Shown piece by piece: positions 8,237-16,716 of a DNA stretch of 64,000 nucleotides. The notes under the pieces were generated by a model. It saw nothing but the letters and a program-made list of their open reading frames with translations, did not search any database and was not told where the DNA came from. The stretch comes from Planotetraspora thailandica (lineage in GTDB: Bacteria > Actinomycetota > Actinomycetes > Streptosporangiales > Streptosporangiaceae). The stretch is from contig NZ_BOOR01000008.1 in NCBI RefSeq assembly GCF_016863335.1, positions 186,001 through 250,000 on the forward strand, given 5' to 3'. The position numbers were made by a program, and so were the translations under genes. Position 1 is the first letter of the stretch. Each line of letters starts with the position of its first letter.

Positions 8237-9822
8237 AGCGGGATGTTCCCATGCTTCTTGGGCGGCAGGGAGGCGCGTTTGTTGCGCAATGCACGCAACG
8301 CCCTGATGATCTTCACCCGGGTGTCGGAGGGCCGGATCACCGCGTCGACGTAGCCGCGCTCGGCCGCAAGGTAGGGGTTGGCCAGCGTGTCCTCGTATTC
8401 GGTGATCAGGCGGGCCCGTGCGGCGTCCGGGTCGTCGGCTGAGGCGAGTTCACGCCGGTAGAGGATGTTGACCGCGCCCTGCGCGCCCATGACCGCGATC
8501 TGCGCGGTCGGCCAGGCGAGGTTGATGTCGGCGCCGAGGTGCTTGGAGCCCATGACGTCGTAGGCTCCGCCGTACGCCTTGCGGGTGATCACCGTGACCA
8601 GGGGCACCGTGGCTTCCGCGTACGCGTAGAGCAGTTTGGCGCCCCGCCGAATGATGCCATTCCATTCCTGGTCGGTCCCAGGGAGAAATCCCGGCACATC
8701 CACAAATGTCAGCACCGGGATGTTGAAGGCATCGCACGTCCGTACGAAGCGGGCGGCTTTCTCGGAAGCGGCGATGTCGAGCGTTCCGGCGAAACTCATG
8801 GGCTGGTTGGCCACCACGCCCACCGAATGCCCCTCGACGCGGCCGAATCCGACCACGATGTTGGGCGCGAAGCCGGCGTGGATCTCCAGGAACTCGCCGT
8901 CGTCCAGGACGTGCCGGATGACGGTCTGCATGTCGTACGGCTGGTTGGCCGAATCCGGAATGAGCGTGTCGAGTTCGCGATCTTCTTCGGTCGTCTCCAG
9001 GGACGCCTCGGTGCCGAACTCGGGAGCGCCGTCCATGTTGTTCGACGGGAGATACGACAGCAGGGCTTTGGCGAAGTCGAGGCAGTCCTCCTCGTCGGTG
9101 GCCTCGTAATGTGCCACGCCCGACTTGGAGTTGTGCGTGTGGGCGCCGCCCAATTCCTCAAAAGTCACCTCTTCTCCGGTGACCGTCTTGATCACGTCGG
9201 GCCCCGTGATGAACATGTGCGACTTTTCCTGAACCATCAGGACGAAGTCGGTCAGTGCCGGGGAATAGACGGCTCCGCCCGCACACGGGCCCATGATCAA
9301 AGAGATCTGCGGGATCACGCCGGAGGCGTGCACGTTGCGCTTGAAGATCTCGGCGTAGAGGCCGAGCGAGACCACGCCCTCCTGGATACGCGCGCCGCCG
9401 GAGTCGTTGATGCCGACCACCGGGCATCCCGTCTTCAGGGCGTGGTCCATGACCTTGACGATCTTCTCGCCGAACACCTCGCCGAGCGACCCGCCGAACA
9501 CCGTGAAGTCCTGTGCGAAGACCGCGACGGGGCGTCCGTCCACCGTGCCGTGCCCGGTGACCACGCCGTCGCCATACGGGCGTTCGCGCTCCAGGCCGAA
9601 GCTCGTCGACCGGTGCCGGGCGAACTCGTCGAACTCCACGAAGGAGCCCTCGTCGAGAAAGGACACCAGCCGTTCCCTGGCGGTCATCTTGCCTTTGGCG
9701 TGCTGCTTCTCCACCGCCCGCGCGGAGCCGGCGTGCGCCGCCTCCCGCAGTCGCCGGTCAAAGTCGGCGATCTTGCCGGCGGTCGTGTGAATGTCGACCT
9801 CGGGAGCCCGCTCGGCAGTCAT
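8233..9822 (-). CDS. pccB: Propionyl/acetyl-CoA carboxylase beta (carboxyltransferase) subunit
   Basis: This 529-residue carboxyltransferase moves CO2 from carboxybiotin to acyl-CoA, giving methylmalonyl-CoA or malonyl-CoA. The oxyanion-hole glycines ([11 protein letters not shown] and [13 protein letters not shown]) and a second set ([32 protein letters not shown]) are intact. The Asp of AYDVM is the residue associated with propionyl-CoA preference in characterised actinobacterial homologues. The ATG at 9822 has GAGGAG about ten bases upstream; the frame runs further upstream without family similarity. The biotinylated alpha subunit is not in this window, although its biotin ligase is at 16,717. 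Confidence 0.95.
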   Translation of the reverse strand: MTAERAPEVDIHTTAGKIADFDRRLREAAHAGSARAVEKQHAKGKMTARERLVSFLDEGSFVEFDEFARHRSTSFGLERERPYGDGVVTGHGTVDGRPVAVFAQDFTVFGGSLGEVFGEKIVKVMDHALKTGCPVVGINDSGGARIQEGVVSLGLYAEIFKRNVHASGVIPQISLIMGPCAGGAVYSPALTDFVLMVQEKSHMFITGPDVIKTVTGEEVTFEELGGAHTHNSKSGVAHYEATDEEDCLDFAKALLSYLPSNNMDGAPEFGTEASLETTEEDRELDTLIPDSANQPYDMQTVIRHVLDDGEFLEIHAGFAPNIVVGFGRVEGHSVGVVANQPMSFAGTLDIAASEKAARFVRTCDAFNIPVLTFVDVPGFLPGTDQEWNGIIRRGAKLLYAYAEATVPLVTVITRKAYGGAYDVMGSKHLGADINLAWPTAQIAVMGAQGAVNILYRRELASADDPDAARARLITEYEDTLANPYLAAERGYVDAVIRPSDTRVKIIRALRALRNKRASLPPKKHGNIPL

Positions 9823-10219
9823 CGGTCGTTCACTCCTCGTTCGGGTCGCCCCGTGCTCATGCTCGTTCACCAGTCCTCGTCCGCCGCGTGGCGCTCGGCG
9901 CCGGCGGCCGTCTCGCCGTGCCGCACCGGGGTTCGCCCGCAACCATGCCCGTCAGGGTAGTCAGAGCCGGACACCGCCCCACGCGGGGGGCGGACGAGGT
10001 CTTCCGGAGCCATTCCGTCCCATCCGCACGTCGAAACACGACGGGATCGGGTCGGCTCGCGGTTTTTTCCGGCACACGAACGCCGTTTGCCATAAACGCC
10101 CATCAGGAAACTCGGGAATCGGCACACGGGAACCACCGCGTGATCATTGTTCGTTCAACCGAAGCGAAAGCCGTACGGAAGGTCATATAACGGGGAGCGG
10201 CAACGGAGGCGCTGGCAGA
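9823..10219. other. Intergenic region between divergent pccB and ABC exporter
   Basis: About 400 bases without a convincing gene; frames crossing it lack family matches and continue into neighbouring genes. It should hold both divergent promoters. A TATAAC near 10186-10191 is a reasonable -10 box for the ABC operon. One GTGATCATTG at about 10139 resembles the repeat head but has no partner at 53 bases. Confidence 0.6.
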
Positions 10220-10993
10220 GTGGGGCTCATGGGCGACGCGGTGCGGACACAGGGGTTGTTCAAACGGTTCGGCCAGCAGGTGGCCGTCGGCGGGGTGGAC
10301 CTGATCGTGCCTCGGGGGAGTTTCGCCGGGCTCGTCGGGCCCAACGGCGCGGGCAAGACCACCACCCTCGGCATGGTCACTGGCCTGCTGCGGCCTGACG
10401 GCGGGCGGGCAGAGATCGAAGGTCACGACGTCTGGACCGACCCGGTCGGCGTCAAGTCGAACATCGGTGTGCTGCCCGAGGGGCTGCGGCTGTTCGAGCG
10501 CCTGTCCGGACGGGAACTGCTGACCTACAACGGCCGGATCAGGGGCATCTCGCCCGAGGAGACCCGGCGGCGGGCGGACGAGCTCATCCAGGTCATGGAC
10601 CTGGTCGAGTCGCAGGACAAGCTGGTCGTCGACTACTCGACCGGCATGCGCAAGAAGATCGCCCTGGCTGCGGCGCTGCTGCACAACCCCCGGGTGCTGT
10701 TCCTCGACGAGCCCTTCGAGGGGGTCGATCCGGTGTCGGCCAACACCCTCGTCGACGTATTGCGCAGATACACCTCGTCGGGCTCGACCGTGATCTTCTC
10801 CAGTCACGTGATGGACCTGGTGGAGCGCCTGTGCGACTGGGTCTCGGTGATGAACCGCGGGCAGATCGTCGCCCAGGGCCCGCTCACCGAGGTGCGCGGG
10901 GAGCGCACCCTCAACGAGGCGTTCCTCCAGTTGGTCGGGGCGCGCGGAAACGGTGAGGAGGGCCTGTCGTGGCTCGGCTCTCCGACGGCGTGA
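10220..10993 (+). CDS. ABC transporter ATP-binding protein
   Basis: This 257-residue ATPase shows Walker A (GPNGAGKTT), an LSGGQ-like signature replaced by YSTGMRKK, and Walker B (VLFLDEPFEGVDP), followed by an H-loop (IFSSHVMDLVE). The YSTGMRKK form is typical of exporters and ABC-2-type systems of the CcmA/YxlF class. The GTG at 10220 has GGAGG at 10205-10209; the ATG at 10229 is an alternative. It overlaps the permease gene by 25 bases and certainly works with it. The substrate is unknown. Confidence 0.93.
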   Translation: MGLMGDAVRTQGLFKRFGQQVAVGGVDLIVPRGSFAGLVGPNGAGKTTTLGMVTGLLRPDGGRAEIEGHDVWTDPVGVKSNIGVLPEGLRLFERLSGRELLTYNGRIRGISPEETRRRADELIQVMDLVESQDKLVVDYSTGMRKKIALAAALLHNPRVLFLDEPFEGVDPVSANTLVDVLRRYTSSGSTVIFSSHVMDLVERLCDWVSVMNRGQIVAQGPLTEVRGERTLNEAFLQLVGARGNGEEGLSWLGSPTA

Positions 10994-12618
10994 CGTCCCC
11001 CGGCCCCGCCGGCCCCGGTGGCGTGACGCCCTCCGGTCCCGCCGGGACTGCCGATCTCACGCTCTTCGCCCTCTTCGTACGGCTGAAGGGCCGGCTGATC
11101 CTCGGGAGCCTCCGGGGAGACACGGCCAAGCAGATCGGCTTCGTCTTCTCCGTGCTGGCAGCGGTCGTCTGCGGGGCCGGCGGCTTCCTGCTGTTCGCCC
11201 TCCTGCGGATGGCGTCGCCGGGCACGGCCCTGGACGCCGGTGTCGTGGTCTTCGCGGTGTTCACGATCGGGTGGGCCCTGATCCCGCTGGTGTTCTTCGG
11301 CCTCGACGAGACCCTGGACCCGTCGCGGCTGGCGTTGTTCCCTCTGAGCACCCGGCAGCTCGCGATCGGAATGACGGCGGCGTCGGCGACCGGTCCGTGG
11401 CCCCTGGCGACGCTCGCGATCCTGGCGGGCGGCATCGCCGGGTTGTCGCGCGGCCCGGGCGGCGTCGTGATCGGCCTCCTCGCCGTGGCGCTCCAGTTCG
11501 TCCTCTGCCTGGTCGTCTCCCGGCTGATCACCACCGCCCTGTCCGGCGCCCTGCGCAGCCGCCGGGGGAGAGACGTGCTCGCGGTGGCCGCCGTGTTCGT
11601 GGTGCTGGCGTTCCAGCTGCCCAATCTGATCGTCAACCGGAGCAACCCGGGCGACGTCGCCGGCCTGTTCTCCGCCGCCGCGGATGTGCTCCGGTGGACG
11701 CCGCCGGGGCTCGCCGCGCACGCCATCGCGGACGGCGGGATCGCCGGCGTCGCGGACCTGGCCGCGGTCGCCGTGGTGGTCGTGGTGCTGGCCTGGGCGT
11801 GGATCGCCGCGCTCCGGCGGGCCCTGGTCCTGCCGGACGCCTCCAACCAGGGCGGCGGCTCCGTGCGCCGGTCGTGGATCGAGCGGTTCCTCCCGCGCGG
11901 CATGCTCGGCGCCGTCGTCTCCAAGGAGCTCAAGTACGCCAGGCGGGAGCCGCGGGGGCGGATCGCCTGGTTCAGCGCGATCGTCGTCAGCGGCGTCATC
12001 ATGTTCTCCATCCGCGGCGACGCCGGTCCTTCCGGGCCGGGGTCGGTCGCCGGGCCCGCGTGCCTGGCCGCCCTGATGATCGGCCTGCAGGCGGGCAACG
12101 TGTTCGGCCTCGACGGGCGGTCGTTCTGGATGAACGCGGTCGCCTTCCCCACCGAACGCGAGATGCGGACCGACCTCGCCGGCCGCCACCTCGGGACGGC
12201 GATCATCGCGGTGCCGCTGCTCGCCGTGGTCGCCCTCGTCGCGGGCCTCCTCATGGGAGATGCGTCCTGGGCGTTGCCCGCCGCGCTCACCGCATGGGGC
12301 GTGCTCGGCGTGACGCTCGGAGCGGGGGCGGTCGCCAGCGTGCTCCTGCCCTACACCGTGCCGGAACGGCTCAACGCGTTCAGCGGAGCGGCGCCGGGCC
12401 AGGGCGGGCTCGCGTTCGTCTCCTCACTCGGCATGATGCTCGCCTCCGCCGCGGTCGCGTTGCCGATCTTCCTTCCCGTCGCGATGGGGCTGACCTGGGT
12501 GGCTCCGCTCGCCGTGCCGTACGGGCTACTGGCCGCCTGGGGAGGGCGGAGACTGGCCGCGTCGCTCGGATTCGGGCGCATGCCGGAGATCTTCGCCGCG
12601 GTCTCCCGGGGGTCCTGA
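10969..12618 (+). CDS. ABC transporter permease
   Basis: This is a 549-residue, largely hydrophobic protein with around a dozen predicted membrane spans, partner of the overlapping ATPase. The GTG at 10969 has GAGGAGG just upstream (10954-10961). An unusual Gly/Pro-rich N-terminal stretch (SPGPAGPGGVTPSGPAGTAD) precedes the first span. The order ATPase then a single large permease fits an ABC-2-like export pump; nothing in the sequence names the cargo. Confidence 0.88.
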   Translation: MARLSDGVTSPGPAGPGGVTPSGPAGTADLTLFALFVRLKGRLILGSLRGDTAKQIGFVFSVLAAVVCGAGGFLLFALLRMASPGTALDAGVVVFAVFTIGWALIPLVFFGLDETLDPSRLALFPLSTRQLAIGMTAASATGPWPLATLAILAGGIAGLSRGPGGVVIGLLAVALQFVLCLVVSRLITTALSGALRSRRGRDVLAVAAVFVVLAFQLPNLIVNRSNPGDVAGLFSAAADVLRWTPPGLAAHAIADGGIAGVADLAAVAVVVVVLAWAWIAALRRALVLPDASNQGGGSVRRSWIERFLPRGMLGAVVSKELKYARREPRGRIAWFSAIVVSGVIMFSIRGDAGPSGPGSVAGPACLAALMIGLQAGNVFGLDGRSFWMNAVAFPTEREMRTDLAGRHLGTAIIAVPLLAVVALVAGLLMGDASWALPAALTAWGVLGVTLGAGAVASVLLPYTVPERLNAFSGAAPGQGGLAFVSSLGMMLASAAVALPIFLPVAMGLTWVAPLAVPYGLLAAWGGRRLAASLGFGRMPEIFAAVSRGS

Positions 12619-12680
12619 GCCGGCACGATTGGTCTAGTCCAACGGGTGAGACCGGTCTCGGGTGATTAGCCCGAATTCGC

Positions 12681-12686
12681 TAGCCT
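12681..12686 (+). promoter_or_regulatory. -10 box of ppc, probable leaderless start
   Basis: TAGCCT lies seven bases before the ppc ATG at 12694, and no ribosome-binding site is present. This spacing implies transcription begins at or next to the start codon. Confidence 0.4.
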
Positions 12687-12693
12687 TCCAAGC

Positions 12694-15330
12694 ATGGCCG
12701 CCATAGCTCCTGCCGAACGACACAATGCCGTCGCGGAGATGCCGGACGAGCTTCGCGCTGACGTGCGCCTGCTCGGAGGGCTGCTGGGCCAGGTGATCGC
12801 CGAACACGGCGGTCCCGGCCTGCTCGCCGACGTGGAACGCCTGCGCAAAGCCGTTATCGCCGCCCGCCGACACGAAACGACCGCCGACGATGTGGCCGCA
12901 ATGGTGGCCGAATGGCCGATCGAACGGGCGGTTCACATCGCCCGGGCCTTCACCTGTTATTTCCACCTGGCCAACCTGGCCGAGGAGCACTACCGCATCC
13001 GCATCCTCCGCCAGCGCGACAAGGACGACATCCCCCTGCGCGAATCGCTGGCCGAAGCCGTACAGGAACTGCGCGGCGACGACAAGCTGACCGAACTGCT
13101 CGACGGCCTGGAGTTCCGCCCGGTGCTCACGGCCCACCCGACCGAGGCCCGCAGACGCGCGGTCGTCACCGCGATCCAGCGAGTCAGCGCCCAGCTCGAC
13201 GTTTACAACGCGCCGGGGATGGGCGCCGCGGAGCGGGAGGAGGCCCACCGGCGCCTCCTGGAGGAGATCGACCTCCTGTGGCGCACCGCCCAGCTGCGCT
13301 CGACCAAGCTCGACCCGCTCGACGAGGTCCGTACGGCGATGGCCGCCTTCGACGAGACCCTCTTCCGCACCGTGCCGCAGATCTACCGGTCCCTCGACCG
13401 GGCTCTCGCCCCCGGCACGGGGACGCGCCCGCCGCTGGCCAGGCCGTACATCCGCTACGGAAGCTGGATCGGCGGCGACCGGGACGGCAACCCCAACGTG
13501 ACCGCCAAGGTGACCCGCGAGGCCGTGCTGATCCAGGCCGAGCATGTGCTCACCGCCCTGGAGAACGCGGCCACCCGGATCGGCCGCACGCTGACCGCCG
13601 CCGTCCAGTACACCCCGCCGTCGGCCGAGTTGCGCGCCGCGCTGTCGCAGGCCGAGGACGACTACCCCGACGTGGTGTCCGAGATGGCCACCCGGTCGCC
13701 GCAGGAGCCGCACCGGGAGTGGCTGATCTTCGTGGCTGGGCGCATCGCCGCCACCCGCCGCCGCGACATGGACCTCGCCTACCGCTCGCCGTCCGAGCTG
13801 CTCGCCGACCTCCGGCTCGCGCAGGACTCCCTGCGCGGCGCGGGAGCCGTACGGCAGGCCTTCGGCGAGCTGCAGCACCTGATCTGGCAGGTGGAGACGT
13901 TCGGCTTCCACCTCGCCGAGCTGGAGGTGCGCCAGCATTCCGAGGTGCACGCGGCGGCGCTGAAGGAGATCGCCGAGGGCACCCTGTCGGAGCGCACGGA
14001 AGAGGTGCTGGCCACGATCAGGGTCATCGCCTGGATCCAGGAGCGTTTCGGGGTGTCGGCCTGCCCGCGTTATGTGGTGTCGTTCACCCGCTCGGCCGAC
14101 GACGTCGCCGCCGTCCACGAGCTGGCCAGGCACGCCCTCGGCGACCGCGCGCCGGTGCTGGACGTCGTGCCGCTGTTCGAGTCGGGTGCCGACCTGGACA
14201 ACTCCTCCGCCGTACTGGACGGCATGCTCGCGCTGGAGCCCGTCCGCCGGCGGCTCGCCGACAACGGGCGGCGCCTGGAGGTCATGCTCGGCTATTCGGA
14301 CTCGGCCAAGGAGCTCGGGCCCGCCGCCGCCACCCTGCGCCTCTACGACGCCCAGGCCGCGCTGGCCGCGTGGGCCGCGCGCAACGACGTCACACTGACG
14401 CTCTTCCACGGCCGGGGCGGCGCGCTCGGGCGTGGAGGCGGTCCCGCCAACCGGGCCGTGCTCGCGCAGGCCCCCGGGTCGGTCGCCGGCCGTTTCAAGG
14501 TCACCGAGCAGGGTGAGGTCATCTTCGCCCGCTACGGCCACTCGGCGATCGCTCGCCGCCACATCGAGCAGGTGACCAACGCCGTGCTGCTCGCCTCGAC
14601 CTCGGCGGTCGAGTCGAGCAATGCCGGCGCCGCCGCCAAGTTCCGCGCGCTGGCCGACAAGGTGGCGCGCGCCTCGGAGAGGGCTTATCGGTCGCTGACC
14701 GAGGCGCCGGGGTTCCCCGAGTGGTTCGCTCTGGTCAGCCCCCTTGAGGAGATCGGCTCCCTGCGGCTCGGGTCCCGGCCGGCGCGGCGCGGCCTCGGTG
14801 CGCCGCGTTCGCTCGACGACCTGCGCGCCATCCCGTGGGTGTTCGCCTGGGCCCAGACCCGGGTCAACCTGCCTGGGTGGTACGGCCTGGGCAGCGGGCT
14901 GGGCGCTGTGGCTTCCGAAGGCGGCGTGGAGGAGCTTCGCGCGGCGTACAGGGAGTGGCCGCTTTTCGCCTCGTTGATGGACAACGCGGAGATGTCGCTG
15001 GCCAAGACCGACCGGGCCATCGCCTCCCGCTATCTCGCCCTCGGCGGGCGAAACGACTTCGTCGAGCAGGTGCTGGGCGAATACGACCTGACCAGGAAGC
15101 TCGTGCTGGAGATCACCGGCCACACGCGGCTGCTGGAGAACCGCAGGGTCCTGTCGCGGGCCGTGCAGTTGCGCGATCCGTATGTGGACGCCCTCAGCCA
15201 CCTGCAGTTGCGGGCGTTGTCCGCCTTGCGGGCCGACGGCGACCTGTCAGAGAAGGAGCGGGACCGCCTGTCCACCCTGTTGCTCCTGAGCGTCAACGGA
15301 GTGGCCGCCGGCCTCCAGAACACCGGCTGA
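12694..15330 (+). CDS. ppc: Phosphoenolpyruvate carboxylase
   Basis: This 878-residue enzyme carboxylates PEP to oxaloacetate to refill the TCA cycle. The catalytic histidine motif VLTAHPTEARRR (His148) and the second signature (FHGRGGALGRGGGPANRAVL) are intact, and the protein ends in the conserved QNTG. It is somewhat short for the family, as is usual in actinobacteria. The start has no ribosome-binding site and a -10 box seven bases upstream. Its stop is followed within 20 bases by repeat cluster 2. Confidence 0.97.
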   Translation: MAAIAPAERHNAVAEMPDELRADVRLLGGLLGQVIAEHGGPGLLADVERLRKAVIAARRHETTADDVAAMVAEWPIERAVHIARAFTCYFHLANLAEEHYRIRILRQRDKDDIPLRESLAEAVQELRGDDKLTELLDGLEFRPVLTAHPTEARRRAVVTAIQRVSAQLDVYNAPGMGAAEREEAHRRLLEEIDLLWRTAQLRSTKLDPLDEVRTAMAAFDETLFRTVPQIYRSLDRALAPGTGTRPPLARPYIRYGSWIGGDRDGNPNVTAKVTREAVLIQAEHVLTALENAATRIGRTLTAAVQYTPPSAELRAALSQAEDDYPDVVSEMATRSPQEPHREWLIFVAGRIAATRRRDMDLAYRSPSELLADLRLAQDSLRGAGAVRQAFGELQHLIWQVETFGFHLAELEVRQHSEVHAAALKEIAEGTLSERTEEVLATIRVIAWIQERFGVSACPRYVVSFTRSADDVAAVHELARHALGDRAPVLDVVPLFESGADLDNSSAVLDGMLALEPVRRRLADNGRRLEVMLGYSDSAKELGPAAATLRLYDAQAALAAWAARNDVTLTLFHGRGGALGRGGGPANRAVLAQAPGSVAGRFKVTEQGEVIFARYGHSAIARRHIEQVTNAVLLASTSAVESSNAGAAAKFRALADKVARASERAYRSLTEAPGFPEWFALVSPLEEIGSLRLGSRPARRGLGAPRSLDDLRAIPWVFAWAQTRVNLPGWYGLGSGLGAVASEGGVEELRAAYREWPLFASLMDNAEMSLAKTDRAIASRYLALGGRNDFVEQVLGEYDLTRKLVLEITGHTRLLENRRVLSRAVQLRDPYVDALSHLQLRALSALRADGDLSEKERDRLSTLLLLSVNGVAAGLQNTG

Positions 15331-15349
15331 CCCCGAACCCCCCTTGGTG

Positions 15350-15574
15350 GTGATCACGCAGCGCTCACCCTGGTGGTGATCATGCAGCGGCCACCCTGGT
15401 GGTGATCATGCAGAAGTTCGGGATCATGCCCGCCGAGCTGCCCGAACTCATGTCGTGATCATGCAGAAGTTCGGGCGATGCCCCGCCGGCCTGCGAGAAC
15501 ACAACTCGTGATCATGCAGTACTTCGTGGATGTCCGCCCTGAACTGGGCGGACATCCATCGTGATCATGCAGCG
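15350..15574 (+). repeat. Repeat cluster 2 of the GTGATCATGCAGAAGTTCGG family, all forward
   Basis: Six forward copies start at 15350, 15376, 15402, 15455, 15508 and 15561. The intervals are 26, 26, 53, 53 and 53. The first three short units share a TGGTGGTGATC junction. Each interval leaves remainder 2 on division by 3, so each unit reads as an open frame whose TGA overlaps the next GTG: 9, 9, 18, 18 and 18 codons, then a 13-codon last unit. The last copy covers the stop codon of fdhD, which is on the other strand. Confidence 0.92.
15527..15558. terminator. Hairpin between convergent ppc and fdhD
   Basis: A 13-base perfect stem (TGGATGTCCGCCC and its complement) with a six-base loop lies inside the variable part of the repeat unit at 15508. 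It lacks a T-run. It could stop transcription from either side, or simply be the unit's own structure. Confidence 0.5.
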
Positions 15575-16431
15575 ATGCGTTCCGTGCCCGAATAGATGTT
15601 GAACCGCTCTCCCCGCAGGAAGCCGACCAGCGTCATGCCGAAGTCGCGGGCGAGTGTCACCGCCAGCGACGATGGCGCGGAGACCGCGCACACCACCTGG
15701 ATGCCCGCTGCCAGGGCCTTCTGCATGATCTCGTAGCTGGCGCGCCCGCTCACGAGCAAGACGTGCCGGTCGAGCGGCAGGCGTTCGGTCAGCAGGGCCC
15801 AGCCCACGAGCTTGTCGACCGCGTTGTGCCGTCCGACGTCCTCGCGTGCGGCGACCAGCGCGCCGTCGGGCGTGAACAGCCCGGCCGCGTGCAATCCGCC
15901 CGTCTTGCCGAACACCCCCTGGGCCTTCCTGAGCGTGTCCGGCATGCCGTACACGACCTCGGGGGAGACCTCGATCGCCGGGCCACCGCCGAGCGGCGCG
16001 CAGCGGTCGCGAAGGGCGTCGAGACTGGCGGTTCCACAAACTCCGCACGCACTCGACGTAACGAAATGTCGCTCAAGAGCTGAAATGTCGGGGAGTTCGG
16101 TGGTGCCGAGCCGTACGGTCACGGTGTTGTAGCGCGCCTCGGGCTCCAGGTCTTCGTCGGTGCAGTAACCGATCGCCTCGATCCCGCCCGGCGCGATGAT
16201 CCCCTCGCCGTGGAGGAACCCGGCCGCGAGCTCGAAGTCCACGCCCGGCGTCCGCATCGTGATCGCCACCGTACGGCTCTCGCGCCCGGCGAGCAGCCGG
16301 ATTTCCAGGGGCTCCTCGGTGGCGAGGTCGTCACGGTGATCGCGTACGGCGGTGCCGGAGACCTCGCGTACGCGGATGCGGGTGACGGGTCCGGGCCGGG
16401 TTGTACGGCTTTCGCCAGATTGCATGATCAC
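15565..16431 (-). CDS. fdhD: Formate dehydrogenase accessory sulfurtransferase FdhD
   Basis: FdhD passes sulfur to the molybdenum cofactor of formate dehydrogenase. This 288-residue copy has the conserved double-cysteine motif (SACGVCGTASLDAL) and the family landmarks MRTPGVDFELAAGFLHGEG, GGLHAAGLF and ARED VGRHNAVDKL. The start is GTG 16431 or ATG 16425; both lie inside a reverse repeat copy and there is no conventional ribosome-binding site. The stop at 15565-15567 lies inside a forward repeat copy. Upstream on the same strand are two 18-codon repeat frames, the nearer of which overlaps this GTG by GTGA. No formate dehydrogenase gene is in the window. Confidence 0.93.
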   Translation of the reverse strand: MIMQSGESRTTRPGPVTRIRVREVSGTAVRDHRDDLATEEPLEIRLLAGRESRTVAITMRTPGVDFELAAGFLHGEGIIAPGGIEAIGYCTDEDLEPEARYNTVTVRLGTTELPDISALERHFVTSSACGVCGTASLDALRDRCAPLGGGPAIEVSPEVVYGMPDTLRKAQGVFGKTGGLHAAGLFTPDGALVAAREDVGRHNAVDKLVGWALLTERLPLDRHVLLVSGRASYEIMQKALAAGIQVVCAVSAPSSLAVTLARDFGMTLVGFLRGERFNIYSGTERIAA

Positions 16432-16537
16432 GAATCGCTTCTTCCCTGCTCAGAAGGGCATCGCCCGAACTTCTGCATGATCACGAAAGGTCTTCTCGCA
16501 GCTCGGGGGGCATGATCCCGAACTTTTGCATGATCAC
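16421..16537 (-). repeat. Repeat cluster 3 of the GTGATCATGCAGAAGTTCGG family, reverse
   Basis: Three minus-strand copies begin at 16537, 16484 and 16431, exactly 53 bases apart. The first two units read as 18-codon frames (VIMQKFGIMPPELREDLS and VIMQKFGRCPSEQGRSDS), each stop overlapping the next start as GTGA. The third copy's GTGATCATGCA is the beginning of fdhD. The variable part of the 16537 unit matches that of the 15402 unit over most of its first 20 bases, so the variable parts are related by descent. Confidence 0.9.
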
Positions 16538-16644
16538 CACAACAATGGGTCTCACCACAACTGGTTGGTCCCACCACCAGCAATTGCGCTCACCCCAAGT
16601 GATGCTGTCACCACAAGTGATTGGTCTCACGACAAGTAATGCTC
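16534..16644. repeat. Six-copy 18-19 base direct repeat upstream of biotin ligase
   Basis: Copies begin at 16534, 16552, 16571, 16590, 16608 and 16627 (spacing 18, 19, 19, 18, 19). The approximate consensus is TCACCACAAGTGATTGG. The better copies contain TCAC and GTGA arms around a five-base centre. The first copy overlaps the outermost cluster 3 copy by TCAC. The array ends about 60 bases before the birA -10 box and could be an operator array for birA or part of the fdhD leader on the other strand. Confidence 0.8.
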
Positions 16645-16704
16645 AAAGTAAACCGAGATTACGCCGGGCTCGGGCACCCGGCGGATCCCGGGAGGCCCGG
16701 CGGA

Positions 16705-16710
16705 TAACCT
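16705..16710 (+). promoter_or_regulatory. -10 box of birA, probable leaderless start
   Basis: TAACCT ends six bases before the GTG start at 16717, and a properly spaced ribosome-binding site is missing. Confidence 0.4.
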
Positions 16711-16716
16711 GGAAAC

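Noticed and set aside
10139-10160. Further copy of the GTGATCATGCAG repeat
   Set aside because: Only the first eight bases match and there is no second copy at 26 or 53 bases.
10804-12290. Two minus-strand frames opposite the ABC permease
   Set aside because: Both mirror the permease gene and are dominated by Arg, Pro and Gly without motifs.
12634-15201. 855-residue minus-strand frame opposite ppc
   Set aside because: Shadow of ppc; the composition (Gly, Arg, Gln, His rich) is typical of antisense frames and no domain is seen.
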